DNA of 64,000 nucleotides, from the NCBI RefSeq assembly GCF_030272615.1, contig NC_081411.1, positions 216,702,154 through 216,766,153 on the forward strand. Direction: 5' to 3'. This DNA is from Cryptomeria japonica. Taxonomy: Eukaryota > Streptophyta > Pinopsida > Cupressales > Cupressaceae. Position 1 is the stretch's first letter; the number at the start of each line of letters is the position of its first letter. A model generated the notes under the pieces. The model made no database searches. It was not told the DNA's origin and saw only the letters and a program-made list of their open reading frames with translations. Shown one piece after another: positions 58,301 to 64,000 of the stretch. Both the position numbers and the translations under genes were made by a program.

Positions 58301-58701
58301 TCATCTCCTATCCCTAGGGCTAGTGGCTGGAGAGTGGCAACTAGATGCTCCCTCCTGATCCGGCCGTGAAGGTGGACCCATAGGTGTATAGCGTGATATA
58401 GACCGTGAATGACTCCGAGAGGAACTCCTACGATCCCTATCCATAAGGATCACGTGATACGAGGTAGCCTCGGCCTGCGCTGCTGCTAGATCACGTTGTG
58501 CCCGCTGAAGGTTCTCTGATAGAACTCTCTCTCTCTCCCTCCATATGTCCACCTGTACTCGAAATGGGGAAAACAAGTCCTCATGCCGACCCGCGTTCCC
58601 CTGAGGCCTATAAGCAATCTGTGAGGAACTAGGGATCTGTGCCATCATGGAAATATCTGTCACTGCTTGCTGAATCAAGGAACGCCACTCCTGCACATTA
58701 G

Positions 58702-58784
58702 CTATAGCAGTAGAACAGATTTTTGTATTAGTACCATTCTATATCATCAAAACATTAATCAATCAATAATAAAACCTACTATAC
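58702..58784 (-). other. predicted intron 2 of the antisense PMD gene
   Basis: The donor is CCAG|GTATAG at 58785/58784 and the acceptor GCTATAG|CT at 58702/58701, 83 bases. The phase-1 junction keeps the reading frame (the split codon is g+ct, followed by AAT GTG CAG GAG TGG). A second acceptor, GTGCAG|GAG, ten bases further on would break the frame. Confidence 0.6.
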
Positions 58785-60455
58785 CTGGATCTCCCTCGTG
58801 CCAGTAGGGATCGTGATATGGTAGCATCTGCGACTGGGAACTACTAGGCTCCCCGTGCTTAAATAATCTATGCACGATGGGTGTAGGCTGGCCCGTACTA
58901 GAAACAGGTCTCCATATCACCTCATGTTCCCCCTGTTGGGGAATAAGAGGAGGATCCAAGACTATGGTATCATCTCCTGAATGGTGGGGAGCTGCATCTG
59001 ACTCCTCCTCATCATCTCTATCCTCCTCCTCCTCATCATCTCTATCCTCCTCCTCCTCATCATCCTCATCCTCATCTGCATCCTCACCTGCATCCTCATT
59101 CTCCTCATCTCTATCTGTGTCATCCTCCTCTCCCTCCTCCTCCTCCTCGGCACTAGGCTGATCTCCTATGGGTGGATCAGGACCTCCTGCCTCCTCATGA
59201 CCCTCTCCCTCCTCTAGCCCCTCCAATCTGGATCCCTGATCCTCATCTCGATCTCCATGTCTCCATGGGCCTGGATGGCCTATCGGGTAATCTGGTGGAA
59301 AGATAGGCCCTGGGTATGATCTCACAAACCATGAGAGATACCTGCGCTATGCTCCAGGCTCTGCGGAGTAATCAGTGACCACAACCTGATCGGATCCCTC
59401 TATATCTATAGTCTCGATGTCATCTATCGTCGGTCTCGCTACTGCTCTAAGTCTGGGAAGGACTCGTGAGTGTCGAGTATAGATGGGTACATCGGCTGGA
59501 ACACACTGCTCTAGCCCAAACTGCCTTCATACTCGGTCAAAGTAGAATGGGACTATGATATGTGAGTATCGTCCCCGCAGTAGGCGGTTCCTTTGTAAGC
59601 ATGCTAACTGCCTCTCCATCCCATCCCATCTGTGCATCCGCAGATATGGTCTCCATACTGTCACCTCGGCTGTCAATCTATCAAGTATCACTCTCCAATA
59701 TAGCAGATCCCCAAATCTCCACTTGCTAGTAAGTGGATAAGCAAACACCCTAGGTCGCTCGCTAGCCATACTCATCGGATAGCCGACAGGCCTGATGCAT
59801 GTGAAGTGCTCAAATATCCACACCTGCAGAAGTGTGCATGTCATCAAGATGCAACCCTGTCCAAAAACATACTCCTCAAGGTCATGATAGAGATGTGCAA
59901 GCATACTCCGACCCCAGGCATATACTCTCCTATGTCTCTCCATAGCTCTGATGCACCATGTGAGACCCCCATGCATGTGCGTACCTCGCCCATTAGGGTA
60001 GACAACTAGTGCAACGATGGCAATCATAAGACGTCTCACAAGGGGCACCTCTCTTGTAGGATGTAAGAGCCAGTGACCATGATGCGACCTCTCATCTCGC
60101 TCGGCATGACTCTCCCTATGCAGTATACCTGCTCCCTCTAATGGTCCTCCGCTGACCGATCAGTCGCATATGTCATAGTAGCTCCTCTGATAGGAAGACG
60201 AAGTATGCGGTACACATCCTCAAGTGTAACCGTCATCTCTCCTACTGGGAGATGGAATGTACATGTGTCAGGATCCCATCGCTCCATAAGTGCCATCAGC
60301 ATCGCAGGATGGAATCGAATGGCCAGCATAAGGATCGCATACCATAAACCCACGATCGACAATGTATCTCTCTTTGCCTGAGTTAGCCGGGGAATCTGAT
60401 CTCGCAGACTGCGAAGAATCTGCCCCGCGGTGTGCTCTCTCATATATGGAAGACC

Positions 60456-60750
60456 CTGCAATACAAAAACATAAGTGTAATCAGTACTCAGTCATCAAAA
60501 TCATTCACGTAAACTGTTGAACATCGTATGCTAACCCTGATATCGCTTGCCAAGTCCTAATTGGGACCATGGCGCCCTAAGAGGACCATGGCGCCCTGAC
60601 AGGGACCATGGCACCCCACAGGGACCATGGTGCCCTGAAAGGACCATGGCACCCTGGGTGGGACCCATGGTCAGATTCCAGGGCCCGCAAAATGATCACA
60701 GAAAGTCAAAGTCAATAGAAATGCAGAAAGTCAAAGTTCAGTCAACTCAC
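60456..60750 (-). other. predicted intron 1 of the antisense PMD gene
   Basis: The donor is GACGAG|GTGAGT at 60751/60750 and the acceptor TTTTTGTATTGCAG|GGT at 60456/60455, both close to plant consensus. The junction is phase 0. It is 295 bases long and includes the GGACCATGG tandem repeat. Confidence 0.65.
60563..60672. repeat. GGACCATGGCGCCCT-type tandem repeat
   Basis: About six imperfect units of 15-21 bases, each with the palindromic core CCATGG next to GGCGCC or GGCACC, stand in an otherwise AT-rich region. On the antisense strand the array lies within intron 1. The same words occur in both LTRs (44640-44670, 61776-61805). Confidence 0.8.
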
Positions 60751-60911
60751 CTCGTCCAGTGGCTCGTCCTCGATCACGGCCTGTTGCATGATCTCAATCC
60801 TCGTGGGATGCTCCGGTCGTCATGAAGGCATGATGATGGCTATGTGGGCTCTGCTGCAATGAACAATGCTCAGAAATCAACAAAGTGACAAATGCAATTG
60901 TCGCTTTCAAG

Positions 60912-60920
60912 GTATATATT
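60912..60920 (-). promoter_or_regulatory. TATA-like element upstream of the antisense PMD gene
   Basis: The minus strand reads aatatatacc about 80 bases before the proposed start ATG at 60831. The context is a plausible core promoter for an antisense transcript, but AT-rich DNA gives such matches by chance. Confidence 0.3.
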
Positions 60921-61390
60921 GTTATTCCTTTATTCTCAAAACCCTAATTTTCCTCTATCACTCATTTCATCATAACTTGAGTTTGGGAGATGCGATTTTC
61001 GAACCGTTTGTTGCATAGGAATTGTATTCTCATTCCCTGACTCCCGGGATGTTCCAAAATGTGCTCTGATGAAGCCTCTTCAGTGAACATCTCTCATCAA
61101 TAACCTCTCACACAATTTGTCGTAAGTAAACATGCTATCCTATTTCACCTCCCTAATAAGCAAGCCGAAACAGGGGGGGCATATAGCTACTCACAAATTT
61201 CATCACCTTCCTTAGTAAGCATTAGGTGATTTTGTGATCTAACGTGTGTTTTGTAGGGTGCGGTTCCTAACTGTGTACTGCAGATACCGCTGGGGGCTTC
61301 GTTCGACAGACTTATGGATATATACTTTTTCAAATAATGTTTACTTCCCTATACTTTAGCTTGCATATGCACGTAGTACTCATATGACCG
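60921..61390. other. TE11 3' region upstream of the antisense gene
   Basis: No ORF. It lies between the antisense gene start and the polypurine tract and would contain any promoter for the antisense gene. It has several perfect words such as 'ataacttgagtttgggagatgc' but no recognised motif. Confidence 0.4.
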
Positions 61391-61407
61391 CTAAAGTGGG
61401 GGCTAAA
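61391..61407 (+). other. TE11 polypurine tract
   Basis: The sequence ctaaagtgggggctaaa directly precedes the 3' LTR. It is very similar to the TE1 tract at 3819-3836. Confidence 0.9.
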
Positions 61408-63074
61408 TGTAGCGTCGTAAATTGTACGCACTTGCTAGGGTGGTACAATTTCACACCTAGTTTAGCACCCGCCTTGGCGCATTTTGCATTTTTGCATTGC
61501 ATTTCCCCTTTAGCACTTAATTAATGAAATTAATTAGGTCTAGGGTTCTATTTCATCATCTTCCACATCATAAAGTTGGGCCCTTTCATTAAAGTGTGCT
61601 CTTTTTATTTTATTCCTCTAATACATCATTCAATCAAAAACCCTAATTAAGTCCTATTTTGAACTTGGGGGCTTGATTTCGGGGGTCAAAACATCTCGAA
61701 ATCACCTGTAACTTCGGGATTCTCTCTAAAATCATCATATCTGACAGCCATGAAAATTTGGTGAAAAGTTGTCGGGACCATGGCACCCGGAGTGCACATG
61801 GTCCCGAACATTTTTCCCGAAATTTTAGGAGCGTGATCCAATCATAAAATAAAGCTTAACCCCAAGAAATTGGCGGGAGATTCAATCTCTAGGTCGGCCA
61901 AAAATTGAAATTACGACCTAGGGTTTCATATATAAGAGCTCTCTTTCTTCATTTGAAAGGATCCGGATTTTTGGTTTTCAGGACCTCATATGCAGCGAAA
62001 GAGCAGATCTTTGCAGACTTCAACAACATTCAACATCCATCCATCAAGCATTCAATTTCATTCATCCATTTAGGGCTTTGAAGACATTGAAGAGCAATAA
62101 GAGATTACCGATTGAAGATTGGCTTGTACCTCTCCCTTGGGGTTGTGTATGATTTCATGTTGTTTTCATGTCTTTGCAAAAGCTTGAATATATCATTCAT
62201 TCATGCTTTAGATCACTTTGCATCTGATTTAGAGCATTTACATTATCATTTGCAAGGAATTAGGGTTTACTTTCTAGGTTGCTCTAGTTGGCTTACTTGC
62301 ATTTTAGGATCTTGCACACACACAAGGTCTGCACACACAATACTTTTACAATACAACTTGGCTATTCGTGGAGGTGGAAATCACTAAAGCGGGGGTTTGA
62401 CTAAGGAAAAACCCTATATAGCCACCCACCACACCTTTTCAGATATTAGTGCAGGTTTCAGGATTCGGACGACGTCGCAGGTTGCAGATCCGGGAAAAGC
62501 AGGTCGAGACAGCACTTCACACCGAGTTGCAAAGCAAAAGACTAGGACAGGGGCGTGGGGTGCCCTGGGCCTGCTAGGATAAGGGCACTGGGTGCCTTGG
62601 TCCCTGGGACAGAGGCGCTGGGCGCCCTGGTCCTCCTGACAGACAACAATTTTTAACATTTCTGATAGCTTTCCGGAGTGCAAAACAGCAGTTTCAAGAG
62701 CAGTTTCTGGGACAGAATCAGGATAGTGGCGTCCGCGCCCCCGTCCCGAACATTTTCACTCAGATTTCGACTCTGGGTACGCATCTGCATTCTTGTTTTG
62801 TCCTTGTGTTTACAGCTTTTCATTGTTTAATCTCAATTCTGCAATCTTATTACTAGTTCATACTTGCACTTTGGAGTTAGGACTTGAACTTGCATCATTT
62901 TATCTTTCAATTACAACAAAGGAATAGAAATCCTAATAGGTAGCCCGTGGCTCTCTCTTCCACAAAAAGATGTAGCCAATTGTGTGATACCTCTAGGCTC
63001 TTTCGTATTCTGTAATGTGTGTCAAAAGGTAGGATTAGGGCATGTTAACCTAGTCTCGCTTTTTCCCCTACACA
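61408..63074 (+). repeat. TE11 3' LTR
   Basis: It is 1,667 bases, TGTAGCGTCG to CTACACA, partner of 44286-45938, followed by ATGAT at 63075-63079. Open frames across it (for example at 62112-62387) exist in both LTRs and are not taken as genes. Confidence 0.93.
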
Positions 63075-63990
63075 ATGATCTTTGATACCTTGTTCCTCTT
63101 CTCTAGAAATTTTCCTTATCCTAATTAACTCTTCATACAATTCATTTGGAACTATATTTCTACATTCCTCTATTGCAGCTTCAAATTTGACATAATACAT
63201 AATAAAACCTTTAATTAGTGCATTTTGATCTTTAGCATTGGCATCAAAAAATAGATTAATTACCTCCCTTGGACTCCTTCCTTGAGCAAGGGATTTATCG
63301 ATACTTTCTACATTGAGAGGTTGCATGAATTTCTTTCCTTTTTACTTCTGGATATGTATCCAATACTGCTCAACTTCTTCAACTTCTTCCTCAGAATCCA
63401 GGACAACGGTTTTCCTTTTGATTTCAATCTTTTTCTTTGGGGAGCTTGAGGAGGGAAGCTCTACCTGAGTAGCCTTGGATATCCTGGATGAACCAAGTCT
63501 TCCAGAATGCCTAACCTTAGAGGTTTTTTCCTTAGACAGATTTGCCTTGTCCAAGTATTCTTGGATGACCTTCTTTACTCTCTTCTCACTGTCCTTCTTG
63601 GTGAGTTCCATCTGGACTTGTAAGAATTTTTCATCAGCAGTCTCAAAACATTTTTGGGATTTCTCTATCGAACTCTCTAAGAGAACTTTAGCCACACCAT
63701 CAAGAATATTAGCCAAAACTTCATATCCTAAAGGAGGGACTCAGACCTTTCTGGGCACAACAACTTCCATGTAGCATTTGTCAATGGAAATTATGAAGGT
63801 GATGTGCTTTTTGTATTTTTCAACAATCCCATTTGGTATTATGTCTTGGTTCTACATGTTCATTTGAAAGACAACAAAGAATGCCACAAATTCTTCTTCT
63901 CTAGCCTTGTCACTAATTAATCCTCTGAGCCTATCCACAATCTGATGGGCTATCAGCTTGTCTTGAGACCACAAAACCCTACCGTGATTG
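63075..63990 (-). pseudogene. TE10 unknown ORF, 5' part
   Basis: Leftward frames 63716-63342 and 63326-63075 are almost continuous with each other. The text is rich in Lys and Glu: VAKVLLESSIEKSQKCFETA, KKDSEKRVKKVIQEYLDKA, then PSSSSPKKKIEIKRKTVV and EEEVEEVEQ, then RSPREVINLFFDANAKDQ and YYVKFEAAIEECRNIVPNE. Helical, charged and probably coiled; a basic cluster could be a nuclear signal. No known domain is seen. It continues at 44285 after TE11 and extends upstream beyond about 63990 with stops. Confidence 0.6.
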
Positions 63991-64000
63991 GGTAACTCTT

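Larger units (their letters stand above)
58301..60831 (-). pseudogene. antisense plant mobile domain (PMD) gene inside TE11, three exons
   Basis: Proposed exons on the minus strand are 60831-60751, 60455-58785 and 58701-58301. Exon 2 opens GLPYMREHTAGQIL and contains LMALMERWDPDTCTFHLPVG with EMTVTLEDVYRILRLPIRG (about 60310-60180). It later has YAWGRSMLAHLYHDLEEYVFGQGC and LLQVWIFEHF (about 59910-59790) and RQFGLEQCVP near 59520. These are the landmark motifs of the PMD family (MAIN, MAIL1 and transposon-borne PMD proteins), whose nuclear members act in silencing and genome maintenance. The exon ends with a long Asp/Glu run (58960-59170). Exon 3 encodes a helical EWRSLIQQAV, ERERVLSENLQRAQRDLAAAQ segment and an Arg/Ser-rich tail. 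Damage: TGA 60822-60820, TAG 60140-60138, a frameshift near 60048, TGA 59529-59527 and TAG 59349-59347. It would code for about 700 residues. The family call is firm; the exon model is inference. Confidence 0.8.
44286..63074 (+). mobile_element. TE11: Tat-like Ty3/gypsy retrotransposon with antisense gene
   Basis: The LTRs are 44286-45938 and 61408-63074, the target duplication is ATGAT, the primer site is at 45942 and the purine tract is at 61391-61407. Plus-strand order: gag-like ORF, protease, G-patch-like motif, RT, RNase H, a second archaeal-type RNase H, integrase (ends 51669). The second RNase H is the mark of the Tat clade. The 3' internal region (57945-61390) holds an antisense PMD-like gene. 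TE12 is inserted at 51919. Without TE12 the element is about 12.8 kb. Damage to pol is limited to two frameshifts and six stops, so it is fairly recent. Confidence 0.92.
41779..64000 (-). mobile_element. TE10: minus-strand LTR element, host of TE11, runs off the window
   Basis: Its 3' LTR ends at 42655 and is followed by a polypurine complement (atctccccctttgtcattt). An internal ORF read leftward is found both at 63990-63080 and at 44285-43300. When TE11 and one ATGAT copy are removed the reading frame is continuous across the join. The 5' part lies beyond 64000. The left border (about 41779) is placed by loss of similarity to the TE8 LTR and could be off by 20 bases. Confidence 0.75.

Noticed and set aside
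58877-59161. 94-codon Ser-rich plus-strand ORF
   Set aside because: It is the complement of the Asp/Glu run of the antisense PMD gene; GAG/GAT codons read as CTC/ATC and TCC/TCA on the other strand.
1-64000. CRISPR arrays, bacterial operons, tRNA or rRNA genes
   Set aside because: No array of direct repeats with spacers, no cloverleaf gene and no rRNA-like sequence was noticed; all the evidence points to plant nuclear repeats.

Overview
The window is repeat-dominated nuclear DNA of a land plant with a large genome. A gymnosperm such as a conifer would fit: it is AT-rich, holds old nested LTR retrotransposons and a decayed PLS-type PPR gene, and has no intact host gene. The assignment is inferred from content only. 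I label the transposable elements TE1-TE12; names below family level are tentative.

Layout. 1-188 is the tail of an LTR. 189-2834 has nothing I can recognise. 2835-9052 holds TE1, a decayed minus-strand Ty3/gypsy element of the same kind as TE11; it keeps LTR remnants, a gag-like N-terminal remnant and a 54-bp minisatellite. 9053-10419 is non-coding with a short degenerate repeat. 10420-26.4 kb is TE2, a Copia LTR and gag, split by TE3 (11174-26049, Copia). TE3 encloses a degenerate PPR gene that was in turn split by TE4 (17491-22758, minus-strand, gag with zinc knuckles only). 26.4-38.9 kb is TE5, a decayed gypsy pol, broken by TE6 (27189-32816, minus-strand Copia, TSD GATAT) and by TE7, a 3' half-element with an unrecognised long ORF and one LTR. 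TE8 (38945-41778) is an LTR fragment split by TE9, a probable 2.6-kb solo LTR.

From 41.8 kb to the end is TE10, a minus-strand element whose unknown ORF is split by TE11 (44286-63074, TSD ATGAT). TE11 is a Tat-like gypsy element with dual RNase H, and TE12 (51920-57939, TSD GAATC), a young Copia, sits inside it: three levels of nesting.

The most unusual content is in the 3' internal part of TE11. On its antisense strand (60831-58301) lies what looks like a three-exon gene of the plant mobile domain (PMD; MAIN/MAIL1-like) family, with good splice sites, an acidic stretch and an Arg/Ser-rich tail. It is damaged by a few stops and one frameshift, but its architecture is clear. Extra antisense ORFs, some PMD-like, have been reported in Tat-clade elements as I remember, so the class may not be new; this intron-bearing copy in this element deserves checking.

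All coding regions here are damaged. TE12 is the nearest to intact (one open frame of 1,349 codons with five stops), followed by TE11 pol.
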